Shown here one piece after another: positions 10,121 to 24,780 of a stretch of DNA of 64,000 bases. This DNA is from Dromaius novaehollandiae (lineage: Eukaryota > Chordata > Aves > Casuariiformes > Dromaiidae), in NCBI RefSeq assembly GCF_036370855.1, contig NC_088112.1, forward strand, positions 21,692,469 to 21,756,468, written 5' to 3'. Below the pieces are notes generated by a model. It worked only from the letters and a program-made list of their open reading frames with translations. It was not told the origin of the DNA and did no database searches. Position numbers and translations under genes: made by a program. Positions within the stretch are counted from its first letter, which is position 1; each line of letters begins with the position of its first letter.

Positions 10121-13100
10121 CTAAAAAGAAAAAGAAACATGTGAAAAAAACATCTTCAGGTTCTGATTCCCATGTGGGAGACTCAGCGTTGATCATCATC
10201 TGCACATGTAGGGAGAAACTCGCGAGAACTTGCCTCTTATTACACTCCAGAGGATGTCAGTTTGGTTTATTTACAAATTTTCTGGTCTTTATCTCACTAC
10301 ACCTGCAATTCCTGTTAGAGCTGGGGTGATATTAGTCTCTAAGGCAGACGGACTTCACTAATCTGTAAGAGATGGTCCAACAACCCAAGCCCAAAGAGCA
10401 GAACGCTGCCGTTAGACCTGTTCCATCAAGATTTTATGACAAAATTGAGATAAACCAAACTAAAACAACAAAAACTGCCACCACCTTATTTAACTGAAAA
10501 CGGTATTTAGAGTAGCCAGATGTATATTTCTGGCTTCAGTAATTGTTAGGATCTTGGAATGATCTTTTTTATCTATCACAAAGGGAGGCACTCAGTTTTT
10601 AGTAACAAGAGGTGTCTAGATCTTCATAAAATCTAGAAGACTATGCCTAAAATTAGAAGACTTTCTCTCCTGATGACTGCAAAGCAGCTGCTTGTTTGAA
10701 GCTGCGGAGCACCTTAGAACCACGCTTCTGAACACGCTCCCAGCTGCAGGCCAGGGCCTGGCTCTTTTTTGGATGACTGCAGCCCCGACCTAAATAGCGC
10801 AGGGTTTGCAGCTGCAGGACTGCAATTCCAACACACACAGCGTGTCCCACCCCCCAGCAGCACCTCCACATTTCCTTCCAGGGAAATTCACACAGAAATA
10901 TGAACGCATGGACAGTTAGCTGGACAAGTCACTGTTACAACAGCCCCAGTAACGTGCTGGGTACTGAACACGTGGGGCTTGCTGCGTATGCATGGAGGCT
11001 GTTTCAGACCTGCAGGCACCAGGCTGCCCAGCCAGAGTTCCTGGGAGGAGATCAGGCTGCCCTTTTCCTCTCCTCGGTGGAAAAGACGACAGGCATATGC
11101 AGTATTAAAATGAGGTTACTGGGGGGAAAAAACAAAGCTGCTTCAACTCATAACCAACCCTCAAAGACCAAGCCTTCTCAGTACATGTAAATCAGAGTTT
11201 ACATCTATTTGCACATCTATTTGCTCTAGATCTTGGTGCAGTAGGTGTTTAGGTTGTTTATGTAACAAGAAGATAACAAGACAATAAGAACCTTTGCAAA
11301 TATGAACAATTCAAACCAATGCATGTAATCACAATAAGTCAGGCATTTATTTCATGACCGCTATTTCCGTTTCTTTGGGTGGTTATGGCTTGCAGCAGAT
11401 TCGTCCAGTCACTTCACTCCACCCAAAGCAGCCTCACGGCACGGGGGGGGGCAGCCACAAGAAGGTTGCTGAGGATCCTTCAGTGGACGTCTGCTGAGGA
11501 TCCAGCTGCTCTATGGGGCCTCAATGCTTGGGCTGTAGCTGTCCATACACACCACACATACTGCAGGACAAAGCTACTACGCTGCTAGTGTTATTAGATG
11601 CCTTTCTTCAGGAAGCTTAACTGACACCGAGTAAATAATAAATGGCTCAAAATGCATAAGGGGCAGCATACTGCTTTGGAGAAAATATCTAGTAGAGTTT
11701 GGGGGTTGGGTTCCCCCCCACCAAAGGCTTCCCTGGTTTCTCAGAGAAGCAAGAATGAAATCATACTTTATCTTATGAACAAGATAAAAATGATTTGTTG
11801 TTTCAGCGAGCTTCCATGCCACTTCTGTCCTCACTCAGAAATCTACGTCTTGGAAAACCTTTCCCAGAGGCTTATAGAAAGTGTCTCAATGAGAGATTGA
11901 TAGTGTCTTGATGAGAGAGTCTGTCAGTAAAAAAATAAAATCATAGCTTTTTAAAACAGATAAATATTTTTGTAACTGTGATGCTAGGAACTCCTCTGCA
12001 AACATACCAAATCTAATGGAAAGAGCAGCATCAGCTTAAAGCTCGTGTGTAATGACGGCACGATACCTGTGGAGTCTAGCAAACAGCTCATGTTTATTAG
12101 CAGCACTCACCACTTACTCAATCCTCAATGATTATTATTCATAATGCATGCAGATTTAGTTTAATAAACGAGATCTCTACAAGCAGCCCATTACTAAGCC
12201 GAGGGTACGCATGCAGAAGGCCACACCACCTAACCCATCTTCAAACCAGCTTCAGACCCCTCTGACACGCTCACAGGTAGTACTAAAGCCTAACAAAAGA
12301 GCAGCTGGCAAGCCAGAGAGGTATAGTCGATGACTTGATTGAGTAATTCTCATTTAAATCAATTCTAAAGACTGATTAGTTATTGAAAGAAAGCAAACAA
12401 ATAAATGGTCTTGAAAGCCTCCAGCGACCAGCTGCTAGATGGTGACACACCTTCTGAAGAGATGCAAATTGTTTCCAGATCCTACCAGGATATTATGTGG
12501 CTTTGTTTTCTTCAAAAATGAAGAACTCAGTCTTTAATCTGTCGTTGTCAGCTATATACTTTAGCACTGGGGTCTCATAAAACTGGAGAGAGAGAGATTT
12601 CAGTGGTGATGCTGCTGTTTAAGGAAAAAAGTTCACATTCCTGCCTTGTTTCAAAGACGGTTCTGCTATCATTCATTTTGAGCCAAGGGAAGAGGTGGAT
12701 CAGAGCCAAAACACACAAGTTAATATATGAAGGGAACTTGGACTTGTGGGGCACAGTAAATAAATTAGGTAGTTTCCGGGAAATTAAAACAGCATAACAC
12801 CGCACAAAGTGAGAATTTTTGCTGGGCTTTCGGGGGCATTTTAATAAGAAACCGACCCAAGGATGACACATGGAGAAGCTCGCTTTATCTTTAGAGATGT
12901 AAAAAACAGCTGTGAAATTTAAAGGACCCACAAACAACAGGGTCACATAGGAAAGATGAAGCCTCAGTAGGTGATGACAAAACTCCACACACTGTTCCTC
13001 AGGGCATATACCGAAGAATTTCAAGAAACACCTTAGAAATCTGGTGAAGCAAAAACCTTGGATTTTCTGAAGATTAAGAAAAGCAGGTGAAAGAATGATT

Positions 13101-13424
13101 GTGCTGACAAGATGCAAAATCAGACTGCACCACACCCACAGTCATAGCAGGGTTATGTACATCATTTAACCGGACAGGCTGCACCCCGAGACCTGGATTG
13201 TTGGAAAGACTTAGTCCTCCCTGGGCTGCGCAAGCTCCGTGGCACAGGACCAAGCCCCACGGGAGCTACTTTCCATGCAAGGACCAGAAGGCAGATTCCT
13301 CTGTCAGTCTTATCTCTGTTTTTTAATCAAAATTTTGTTCCAATGGAATGTCTCAGCTCTCTGACTGATGACTATTACTTGACTATTGCTATTAATAGAC
13401 ATAGCCAAGTCTTTGTCTGGGATA

Positions 13425-13485
13425 TGCTGGCACAGCTCCATTGAAGTTAATGGAGCTACCCTGATTTACAATGAGAATTTGGCTC
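13425..13485 (+). repeat. Ancient CR1/SINE-like fossil with a palindromic core
   Basis: The motif AGCTCCATT-gaagtt-AATGGAGCT (13434-13457), followed by a variant of 'gatttacacc...ggatctggccc', resembles a deeply diverged repeat common in turtle, crocodile and bird genomes, recalled from memory of such sequences. The inverted repeat has 9 perfect base pairs. Confidence 0.45.
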
Positions 13486-14689
13486 CAACTTTTCACAGCT
13501 ATGTGTAGAATTTAAATAGCAGCTGGGCTTTGGTCTATGTACATCTATGAAAGTACTCTCTTGGCTTCTTAGGCCGCTGTTTCCCAAGATCTTTTTCCCA
13601 GTTATTTCAAACTGTTGGAAGCTATCTGTTCGTGATTTACAGTGAGGTCAGCAACGTAATGAAGAATTTATGTTTCCAGGTTTTACGATAATACCAGAAA
13701 TAATGGAAAATACAATTTCAGTATCTTAGAAGATCAAGAATGGCTAACTGAAAAAAAGCAGCAGCAAACACTGAGTCACTGTTTGCACAGGGGTGCAGGA
13801 AGATGTTACAGCTCACAGGACGTTCCCTCCTCCGTCTGCTCCTCTTTTTCAGTCTTTCCTGATTCCTTTCTCTAGCTGTCTGCTGCCTTTCCTTCTGGTC
13901 AGTGGTGGAAGGACCAGAGAAGCAAAAGACCATTTTGCCCATTTGGTGCCCTGTTGTCCCATCCTTGCTATGGTTCTCATTCTGTATGTCTATTTAAAGT
14001 TCAAGCTTGCAATTTCACATCTTTGAAGTGACCAGAAAATAAGAACTGAAATAACATACAGTTCTCTAGAATTCTCCCCTAAAATTTAAACAATATGATA
14101 ATGAAACACTTCTTAAGGAAAACCTATCATATTTCCTCTTGGGAAGATGTTCCCTAAATTCCTGACGCAGAAGCATTAACTGCAATGTGTTCAAAGAATT
14201 ATGTGAAAATTACCTTCCTTTTCATTTGTAAAAGAGAAACATGAATTTGCTTAAAACTCAACTGACATTAAAAATGATGCTATTGTTTTCCTAATCTGGT
14301 AGGTAGCCAAGCACCCACATTGACCACGCTGTCTCTGGGTATTAGAAATGTCCTGGCAAGCCTGTAATACTCAGCTTCGGAACAACGTGCACATTCCAGG
14401 CAAGCTATCAATGTTTTCATTGTACACCCCTGAGAGCAGAAAGAAAAATGTTAATTTAAAAGTTTATCAGAACCAAGAACACCAGAAGATACAGGAAAGC
14501 ATATTAACGGTATGTCATTCCAGATGCCCAAAGAAATAAAGCCACTAACAACCTATTAAAAGCTTGACTTCCATCCACTTATTTATATTTACTCCAGCAT
14601 TACCTAGGAAACCCAACACAGACCATAGCCCTCTATGCAAAGCACATGCAAATATATAACACAGTCTTTTCTCCATAGGTCTGACAAGC

Positions 14690-14830
14690 TAGAAAGATGA
14701 GACAAAAGCCTGGAAGAGAAGCAGAGTCTCAATAGGGGAAGTAACTTGTCTAATGCTTCACAGTAGGCTGGTGGCCAAGGAAGAGCAAAACTCAGATGAC
14801 ACAGGATGCTGTGTGCACTAGGCCAGGCTA
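14690..14830 (-). repeat. MIR/L3-like ancient repeat, antisense
   Basis: The order 'gcagagtctcaatag..gaagtaacttgtctaa..cacagtaggctggtgg' follows the reverse complement of the MIR/L2/L3-type core ('aggctcagagaggttaagtaacttgcccaaggtcacacagctagtaag'), with many changes. Judged by eye only. Confidence 0.4.
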
Positions 14831-16681
14831 TCTATGGTCAAAGATAATGATGTCTTATGTCTCAAAGGAAGATTTGTTCCACAATTCCACTATAATAATA
14901 GAGGGAGGAGGGGGGAAACAGTTGTGGCAGAGCAGTGCAAGGAAATGCATGTTGTTATTGTCCACGCTGTACCTTTTCTCAAATCAGGTATGAGTGAAGT
15001 ACATTCAAATTTCTACTTCACCCAGACATTTATTAAATACAGTCTGAGTATTCAGCACAGGTTCTAGTCCTAATGAGGTTTATAGCCCTTTGCAGACTGC
15101 TGTCAAAATATCAGTCAGCATCTTAACATCTTAACTTCAGGGAAAGGTGTTTTCTATCACACAGTCTTGAACTGCTTGCTACCAATTTAATAGTCAAAGC
15201 CTCAAGTCTCTGGCAAGTTAGCTCCATGCAGAGAAAAGTCAGTGTTTTTGGAGTAGTCAGTTAACAAGTTACCCTTCCCTTAAGGACAGTTTTCTTTCAC
15301 TTGTGGCTTGCTCTTGTTCAACCTCATTTAGATTGTATTAGGTGCTGCTAATTAATCCATTAACTCATCTGGAGCTATGTGCAATGCTTGCCTAAACCAG
15401 GTGTTAGTGTCTGTAGCTGAAGTGCAGGTATTTTCTTTCTCATAGCTTTAAATTATTCTCAGTCTAGGTAAAACATATACCTGGCAGTGAACGCAACCAT
15501 GCAATATTTCTGCATACTTGTTTCTTTCCATCAAAGTTTACCAGTGCAAACTGAGATCAGAGAAGCAAAAGCTACCATTTTACTTAATAAATGCAAGCAC
15601 ATTTCAAACCTTCTTTTGAGACTGGATTTATGCCTATGGGTAGCTGAGGAACTATGATTGTGTGACACAAATGATCACTTTGGAAAACTAATTAGATGTT
15701 CCTTTTGGAACAGAAGTACAAGTCTGTAAAAGAAGTCATCCCAATTTGGATTCCCATCCAAAAAAATCAAGGGAATTATCAGAAACACCAGTATGATTTG
15801 CACTTTCACTATTAGAAATCTTGCATCTTTTAGTCCTCCTAGAAAGCCGAATGAATCTTGACTTTGAAGTCTTGGGCCCTAGAGGTAAGATTATCTTAAC
15901 CCTGAGCAACCTCCTTTTGCCTGGGGAACTTCTCAGCAGCAAATTTCATTCAAGCCTGAAAAGTGAGGTAAACTGTTCGTATCTGGTAGAATCCAATAGA
16001 CAAAGTATGCTCCAACCCACTGTTTGACAGACAACTCATCATTTGCAGAAAAACCCATAGTGCTGGTAGAACGGCCAGATGATCGTGGCCAAAGTTCAGA
16101 GTTCAAATTCCAATTTCTGGTTCTTACACTAAGTTTTTAATTATTCCAACAAAGATAGTCCAAGAGGGACTAAGACTCATGTGTATGGTCTGTTTTACAA
16201 CTCATCTGGAGAATCAATTCTATAGTTTAATACCCACTGTTTACCTCTACTTCCCACTTCTGGAAATAAAATCATCACCAGGATTTGGAAACTGTGGTCT
16301 CATTTTTAAGAGGTTTTTCCAATGTTTCTGATGTATGTAGTTTCACAGAAAAAGAGTTCGCCTACAAAAAGAAGCAGAAAGATTGGGAAAGAACTAAAAG
16401 AGAATGAGTTGGTGCATTTGAAATAGATGCATCTGTATTATAGGAAAAAAAGGCACCAGAACATTCAGAAGTGATGATGCCCATTTTCATTATGGTAGGC
16501 TAACCTAGAGCAGAGAAGTTGGGGGGTTTTCTGTGTGTTTGTTTGGGGGAGGATTGTTTCTTTTAAAGAGTCCTTTGCACATAATACAATTCACTTTCGA
16601 AGGTAATCTCACAGAGAAGTTTTTCTTCTTCCTTCCCCCCCTTTTAAAAAGCCCTTTACTAGATAGAACTGGTAATTCAAC

Positions 16682-16945
16682 AATGATCAGAGGTCTTGAA
16701 AACCTGAAAACATAGAGAAGTTGAGAGAACTCAGTTCAGTCTAGAGAAGTCTGGGTAGGACACTACAACAGTGTTACACAAAGGGCGGTTGTAAAGAAAA
16801 GGGGGCCAATCTATTCTCCATGGCTGTAGTGGGTAGGACAAGAAATAATGGGCTTCAACTAAGCAAGAAAGATTCATGTTACCCCCTAACAAAGACTTTC
16901 TGGCAGTAAGGGCTGTGAAGCACTAAAATAGTTTGGCTGTGTCTT
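16682..16945 (+). mobile_element. CR1 LINE, 5'-truncated and degraded 3' portion
   Basis: The stretch follows the CR1 3' region in order: 'agaggtcttgaaaacctg', 'ttgagagaactcagttcagtctagagaag', 'ctacaacagtgttacacaaagggcggttgta', 'gggccaatctattctcc', 'gggtaggacaagaaataatgggctt', 'gactttctggcagtaagggctgtgaagcactaaaatag'. Many substitutions indicate an old copy. No intact ORF remains and no ATTCTATG-type terminal repeat is seen. It supports a sauropsid, most likely avian, source. Confidence 0.75.
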
Positions 16946-19900
16946 GACACAAATTCTTTGTAAATATATAAGGCAAACATGTGACAGAAGTGACATATAC
17001 ACAGCTGATCCTACCTCAGGGAAGGAGCATGCACCAAACCCAACCTCTCGAGTTCTCATCCTGCTCCATTTTCTAGGATTTCATCAAAGATGCTCCTCCA
17101 AAACACTCCAGAGACTAAGGAAACACACTGCAAACATTTTGGCACATGTAAAACTTCGTAGGTCTATTTCTGCAGGATAAAGCTGTCCTTGCTAAATAAA
17201 TGGCTCCATGGAAATAAAGGAGAAAAAGTACACCTATTAATCTGTATCAAACTACAATATGCAACTGTTCTCCAAAGAATGTGAACACTAAGTGTGTGAA
17301 AGCAAAGCAAACACCGTGACTAACCTACCACTATTATGTCATGTACATGTTTGTGAATGATCTGGTTCTTATCAAGGGGTAAACAATTAATGTAAATATT
17401 AGCCTGCATTCTTCAGATTCCAGTGAGCTGCAGTCTGCAGCACCTGATCCATCTGTTTTGCAGGCCAAGAGATTTAATTGCAACCGAAATATCATCTGAG
17501 AGATTCTTGCTTGAGCAGGCGATCTCACCGGCTATCTCAGGGAAGTCTAGAGAGCCTCGTACCCTGGGGAAGCTGTAAACAGAGTATCCGGTACCAAGGA
17601 CACCTTAGGTAAAGCATCAGTGTGCCCATTCAGCAGCCCTATCCATAGGGGTCCCAGATCTCCACCCAGAGCTTTCTGGACAGAGGTCTATGCACATGCA
17701 CTTTGCAGAGGACCTGTACGTTCTCAGTGAACGTATCTGCTATTTCCAGACATCTCACATCTCAGCAAGAGCTGCTCCTTTGACCAGACCGTGAAATATC
17801 CAGAAATTCCAGACAAATGTCTGAAGTCTTCAAATTCCATCTCTTTCACATGACTTAGGAAAGGGTGAGGGAAGGGGAAGGACAGCACATCCAGGAAAAA
17901 GTGCTGTATGGTCATCTTTATGCCCAGCATCTCTGAAAATCACCATTTATCTCTTAGCTTCCTCTTCTATTAAAAATTGATACAATCCCCCCACCTTTTT
18001 TTCCCTCTAATTTATAATCAACAATTTTATGCTCTAGAACTTTCTTTAGGTTTAGGACTTATCTTAGCAGAAAGCAGTATAAGAGAGCACATCAGATGAC
18101 ATCTCCTTGAGATGAATGGAAAACAAACCACAGTCTGCCAATTATTTTTCTTGCAGTTTTCCAAAGACTCTAAAAACCAGATTTCTCATTGAGTGCAATT
18201 TCCAAAACTATTGTACTGGTAGATGTCAAAGGGTTGTCAAGGGTGACATATATGAGAACCTGAGGACAAACTTGCAAGGCCGGCACATGAAGGCCCGGTG
18301 GGAAACTCGCCCTGCTACTGAGAGCCACAGAAAGCCAAAGTGCCATACATTCTCAAAGTAGGGCCTAAACAGGATTTAGATGAAGTTCATGCCTCATGCA
18401 CACAGAAATGAACTTCACCGTCATTTGAGGAATATAAACATTTCAAGTAAAAACCACAGAAACAGTTTTCAGGCTTTCTGGAGCCGTGAAGACATCTTCA
18501 GTAAATTAGAGGATGAAAATAATGATCCAGCTCAATATATCTTCTATTTTGGATAAATCTTCCTAAACTTCTTTACCCAAGTGATCCCTAGCTCTCTACA
18601 GAAGGAAGCTATTCCTGTTGAGTAGAGGGAGAGGTTTGCTTGAGCAATGATGGCAGAACTGGTCTGTTGTATACCTTCCCTGGAGTCATTCTGCATACAG
18701 TGGTGACATCTCACTGCTGGACATGAATATTTGCCTGGCTAAAAGTTGTGGCTGAGGTAAGATGCTTTTGGAGCTGTGAACCATGGTTCAATCTCTGGCC
18801 AAGGATTTAATGAGTAAGATCAGGATTAGAAACTCTGCACAGCCCTGAGAGAGAACTTTTCTGAGCACCCAGAGTCTGACCTTCTAATTAGGGCAGTCAC
18901 CCTCCACATATTTCTCCATTGTCCTTGAATTCACCAACTTCCTTTATTCAACCTCAAAAATATCTCCTGGCTTCCATCACCATTACTCCCTAATCTACTA
19001 AATACCAAACACTTCTTTTTGTTTCTACCCCTGAAAGCATTTCACAAGAAAATGTGTTTGTCAGCAATCACAGCCTCATCCCAAATGCATGCATCTCTTC
19101 TGGATCTTTTCCACTTCATCCCTTCTTACTCATCACAATCTTCCTTCTCTCTCTCTCTCTTTTTTTTTTAATGTCTGATTGAGCTCATTTGATCCCATAA
19201 ATTCATCGCCTGTGCTGCTTTCACAGGCTGCAGGAGCAGACTCAGAAATATTCAAGAGCATTAAAGAATTAGAGAAATTAAAGTAGTTAAAATTTCAGAA
19301 AGAAAAAGCCTAATGATACTGTTCAATTTTAGGCACTTGCGAGTTCAGTATGAACTAGAATATATAATCTAATATCCTAGAGTACATAAAATTCAAACTA
19401 AATAAAAAGCCCTCATCAGCTCCTCTAGGAGCTTATTCCTCTAATAAGCCTAAGAATAAGATTGAGCTCTTTAGGTGCAGAAAACCACTCCCCCCCCCCC
19501 AACTCACATGCACTTGACTCAGTACAAACAGTGAGAGAAAAGAAATCTCAGCTACATCACATCTTCAAGGACTGCTTTCTACCTGATGGATGAGCACAGT
19601 TTACATATATTTTAACAGATAGCAAGGAAAGAAATTCAATTTCCATGGGAAGGGTAAGCTGCAACTTGAAATTTCAGACCATGCGCTAGTAGATCAGTGG
19701 TAAGGGCAGTCTCGGAAGATGTTTTCCGGCTTCCACCTCATTGTCTGCTTGCCAGCAAAGCTGCCAGAGAAACAACGGAAAAAATAAGATTCTCATAGTC
19801 CCTCTGACCTACTGACTCTGTTGAGCTGCTCACATCTTAGGTACCAAACCACGTCCACAAGGGAAGAAACTGGCTTCTAAATAGGCGAAATCTGGGGTGC

Positions 19901-22900
19901 TGGCTGAACATTTCCTTCCACTGACATGAATGCACGTATGGTTTGACTCCTGAACGAACAACAGTAAAAATTGGTTGGTGCTAACTGTGAAAGACTAACA
20001 GAGTTTTAAAAATATGCTCATTATTAACAGACTATAATCAGAGAAATACAAGTGCTTCCAGCAGACAGGTCCTCCCACAGCCAAATATCCCAAACCAAAT
20101 ATATTCACAGCATTTTATGGATCAGAATCAGCTTTTTCTGAGCTTTTACTATAGAGCTCTGAGTGAAGAAAAAAACTCCTTAAGTTTATGAGTGAGAGCT
20201 GGCTGGCAGGGAAATGCCGTAAAGCCATCTTATCTTGAAGAATAGTGGTTTTCTGGCAGCTCTGTATGTTTTCTTCTCTTATAGTAGAAAACTACTCTCA
20301 GAAACTTAATGGATGGCTTTTTCACTACAGTCTACGAGGCCCAGACAGAAAAATTTCTTTGTACTGTAATTATATTTTCCACAGACAAAACTGCCATAAG
20401 AAGAAACTTGCTTGCTGCTCCACTTTTAGAAGGGCCTGACCCAGAGGCACCAGGCTGGGTAAGGGGCAGTGTCCAACTCCCATCTATTCAGGTAACTGAG
20501 TGCAGATCCATTGGTTCCAGGGCTACTAAAATTACAGCATTTAGACTTAATAAAGGTGTATTAAGCAATTTATCCTCTGCTCCTTAAATTTAAGGAGAAA
20601 ATTTCTACGGAACTTAGACAGCTTTAGACTGTGTATTATGAATTTCATGAATCATGCAGAAACCTTCACACTCCCCTCTCTATATTCCCAAAGTGATTCC
20701 CTAGCTAACGATTACCTTAACATAAAACTTGGTCCAAAGAATCTTATCAGAGCTTCCAAAAGCATCCAGAACACAAGAATAATATGGCCAAGCTGTTGCA
20801 TTTGGATTCTCCTAGACAACTGGAGAGCACAGTAATCCGCAGGCATTAAGTAGACTTCATAACACAGAAAGGGAAGAGACTGAACTTCTACATTTAATCT
20901 GTTTTATGGAAACCTCCCCTTCAAGTTCCCAAATCAGTCATTTATAACCTGAATTTCATTATCAGCTTTGCCACTAGAACATTACCTGTATTTAAGGATC
21001 ATTAAGAGCATTTTTATCAAGTTAACTATTTTCTATGTAAAAATTGCTAATTGTCAGACCTCTCGCCTTCTCTATTTAACACGCACTTAGATTTTCTTTA
21101 TTCTGCAAACAAATGCACAATTTACACTCCAGTGATAAAGCAGAGATCCCGTGTTTTCTCTTAGTCTGATTATTGCACCAGATATGACTATTAGACTGTC
21201 CACGTCCACATCATACATGATGTTGTTCCCTTACACATAGAACACTGATAACTAACATTTTTGACATAATTTATTTCTGGTATAAATTCAGTTCTGCCCT
21301 TGTTCAATTATTTGGGCACTTTCATGTGTTCCCCTGTGAAAAAGGTTCTCTATCCTGTGTATCTGTGAGCGAGAAAATCCCTGACATTTGGAAGGCCTCA
21401 TGTAATCATATGTCCCTCAGGCTGCTTTGAACACTGGGTTAAACATTGCAAAATGTGGTTTTAACATTTTCTAAAATATTTCCTGCTCCATCTGTTTTCC
21501 TGCTGCCTGTTACAGAAAAGGTGTCTCTGAATGGGAGCAGACTAGCTGGAGGAAATCTGAGAGCTGAGTTGGTCCTTGGTGGGGAGAAAGGATCGACAGA
21601 GAACACGATTTTTCCTAGTGCTTTGCTACACCCTCACCCCTGCCTGGGCTGTGTGTGCTTGCAGCGTCTCTGCTCATCCTTCCTCGTGTGCCACCAAGCT
21701 CTGGCTACCCACCTCCCTCCCGAGGTCTGGGGCTGAGGACACACTCGGCTCCTCCCGTTTTGGAGAGACCTTGCAAACAGCCTGCAGACTGCTCCCGGCC
21801 ATGGGCAGCACACCCGGGCACACCTGGATGTGCGCAACACTACCCAAGCTCTGTATTAAGCTGTACATAGGGTCCTTGGACCTCACAGGGTATCCTCCAA
21901 CTGCTCTGGGACTTATTTCCAGGGTCATCGTCTAGATACAAGAAAATGTGCTTGTAACAAGACAGTAGAGACATCAAAATATACTATGAGCACACCCTCT
22001 GCAGCCCTCGAACGTATGCACTTAGGGTCTCAGAGAACCTCTTCCTTTCCCCAAACATGTTTTTATATGTAGATTAGGAAGCAATTACTTAGGCCCTGGA
22101 TCAGCAGAACCATTCTTTTACCAGATGTACCGCAAACAGCTTACTGACCAACACGGAATAACTAGAATGTTATTTTCAGTCCGTCTACATAAAGCAGATA
22201 TATGTATAGGCATCACAGCAAGTGATGAGTTATAGACAGAATATATAACAGATACAGCCGTCCAAAATACGTTCACATATTGAAACCATATTTGGTTTAG
22301 TTATCTCTAGAGATTTGAAGGCATATTTACAGTAAACATAGCTAGTCCATGTTTTCTGCCTCCAGTTTTCTCTTGAGAAAACCAAAGCCAATGCTTTAGA
22401 TGCACATTTCATCTGTCTGGGGGGAAAAAAAAGAAAAACAGAAACACACACCACTAAAAGACTGTGGAAAATAAATTGTAAAACTCAAAATCTGAAATGT
22501 TTTCATTGCAACTCATGCAGTGCCAAAGAGGTGATTTTCTGAATTGCTTACCTGGGCTGTCACGTGATTGCGATGCCTCAGAGATAGCAGACAGCACTAT
22601 ATAGATCACAGACATTAAAGCTTCACAAGTAATTTTGATATACAATTTCTCTGTCTAGCTTATGGAAATTGCCCTTTGGTTTATTACATTCCATCACGCA
22701 TAGTGTTAAAGTTGCGGTGGAAAAGGAAGAAAAGCAAACAGCAGGCAAGTTATTTCATTATCTCACTGGTCAATTATTAACTATCGTTCTTTTTCTGCCC
22801 AAGCGTTTGGCCACTGATTATAGCTCCCATGTGGCCAGAACTGAAAAATTCCATGAACCTCAGGCTGCAGCGGAGAACGCGGATGAAGCCCTTGCCCTCC

Positions 22901-24770
22901 TCGGGACCCAGCACCCTGTTCCCATTTGTCTCACAGACACGTAATTACCCAAAGAGGGTCCCTCACTCCGTTGCACCTTGTCCTCTGCTGTCCCCAGACA
23001 AGGGTTACACCGCACCGTCCAAGAGCCTTTGCGCTGGGGAAGGTATTTCCAGCCTTGGCTCAAGGGCAGCCCAGAGAAGCATTACTAGATGAAAGTTAAT
23101 TAAATCCAACAAAGTATTTAGACTTAATTTTCTTAAAGAGTTATGTACTGCTCTTAGTGAGGAAGAAAAAGGATTGCACAATAAATGTCAAACAGAAAAC
23201 TCGAGGGAACACGTCTTTCATACACTGCAGGTTTTTTTACCGTGTTTTATTTGTAAAACTGCACAGAAGGCATGCAGATTGGGGCTTCAATCAATTTTGT
23301 ATGTCTCTGAATTGACTCAAACTTCTGCAACAAATTCCTTCTCATCTTCAAACATATTCAACTGAGCATGATATTATAACATCCTTATCTGCTGAGATAA
23401 TTCCCACTGCTTTCCAGCTGGGCTCAAAAATAAGCTGATTTTATGCCACTATTTTTTCCTCCAGATAAGATGCCAACTGGATAATTTCATGCAGGCAACA
23501 ACTCCCAGAATAGTTCTTATTCATAATCGCAAGGGAAAACTGAATTCTTTCCAAATTTCCTACAGAAATAATCTGATTGCTTGTGGCTAGATTCAGTTTT
23601 TACATAGTGAGAAGCAAAATATTCTCCAGCAGGATCCAGACTCAGTCTTTGTTTTTAACTGGCTTCACCACACTTTCTGGGCAGGTGATCATACCAAAAA
23701 GCTCAGAATCTGTTCCTATGTTACAGAACAGAAGCAGCAGGAGAGCACAGGGACCATTTTGACAGGTAAACCATGCCAGTCTCCGAAACTGCACATCACC
23801 TGTGCATAAGCAGAATATAGGCGCCTTCATATCACTGTTCTCAAATTATTCATTTAACCTGTGTTTGAGATATTTCTGCATGCAGCATTCTGGGCTCCTC
23901 TTCAAAATTATGTCCATAAACAGGCTGCCATTAACCTAAACTTTTTTTGCCCCACAGCCATGATGTATTATGTGATCAGTAACTTGAAGAGTATAGAGAA
24001 CAGTTCCCTCAAAGTTACTTAGTAACTAACTCGGTGTTTAGTCATTACATTTAATAATGTTTTCACAAAACAGTTAGGTGGTATCTGATCTTGAGTCAAG
24101 TGCTCAGGAACAGGATGAGGAATGGACCATTTCAAATGCTCCAAGAACTGAGAGGAGAAACATTGCGCTACGTGATGCCTGCTTGGAAGAAAGAAAAAAG
24201 CAGGTGGAAAAACTCCTCACAGGTCACATACAAAGTTCTCATTTGGAAACAGAACTGGTGACACTGGTTGTGTTTTCTTCGCCCAGGACATTTTGTGCAC
24301 TTATTTCATGGAAGTAAATTTTGTGCGGATATGTTAGAGATGACCGATTTGTTAAAGTGCTGCAGATAGAAATATGACCTTAGTCCTACGTGAATAGAGA
24401 TTAAAATATAGCAGAAGGAAAGGAGAAAATACAGAAAGCCAAAGTCATCATTTTACCATGCTAAGCCTTAAGAGGTCAGTGCTCCAGGTCCTGCATCTCC
24501 CAGGCACAGGGAGGATGGCTGAATTCAGCTGCCAGGCTATTTACTTTGCAGAGTTTGGTTTAGTTCCTGATTTGCCACAGACCTTCTGCATAAGCTTTGG
24601 CCTTTACATTAGAATGAGATTTAAGACATTTAAACGTACCAAGATTCAGATAGTGTCTAACAAAGTTTCCAGATGTAGAACAGCACCCAAATTCTGCCTG
24701 CTAGTTCCTCTGGGCAGGAACCTTAAAGGCATGCAGGCATTGAAGTTTTGCTGAGTTCAAGCACCTTTAA
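16946..24770. other. Gene-free stretch, probable SHROOM1 5' intron (part 2)
   Basis: No supported gene or clear transposon. A short CT-rich/T-rich run lies near 19,150-19,170 and an 11-base C run at 19,490-19,500. A GC-richer patch at 21,580-21,930 gives overlapping open frames on both strands, which is expected from composition. Open frames near 20,245-20,590 and 24,078-24,317 have no recognisable domain. Confidence 0.5.
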
Positions 24771-24780
24771 GCCAAATTTA

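Larger units (their letters stand above)
10121..16680. other. Gene-free stretch, probable SHROOM1 5' intron (part 1)
   Basis: No supported gene. The longest open frame (186 codons, minus, 12575-13135) matches no family I recognise. Two ancient interspersed-repeat fossils are listed separately (13425-13485 and 14690-14830). Confidence 0.55.

Noticed and set aside
12575-13135. 186-codon minus-strand open frame in the presumed SHROOM1 intron
   Set aside because: No recognisable domain, no splice context, hydrophobic and irregular composition; an open frame of this size is possible by chance in this much sequence.
21446-21935. Plus- and minus-strand open frames of 80-120 codons
   Set aside because: Mutually overlapping on both strands in a GC-richer patch, with no domain or splice support.
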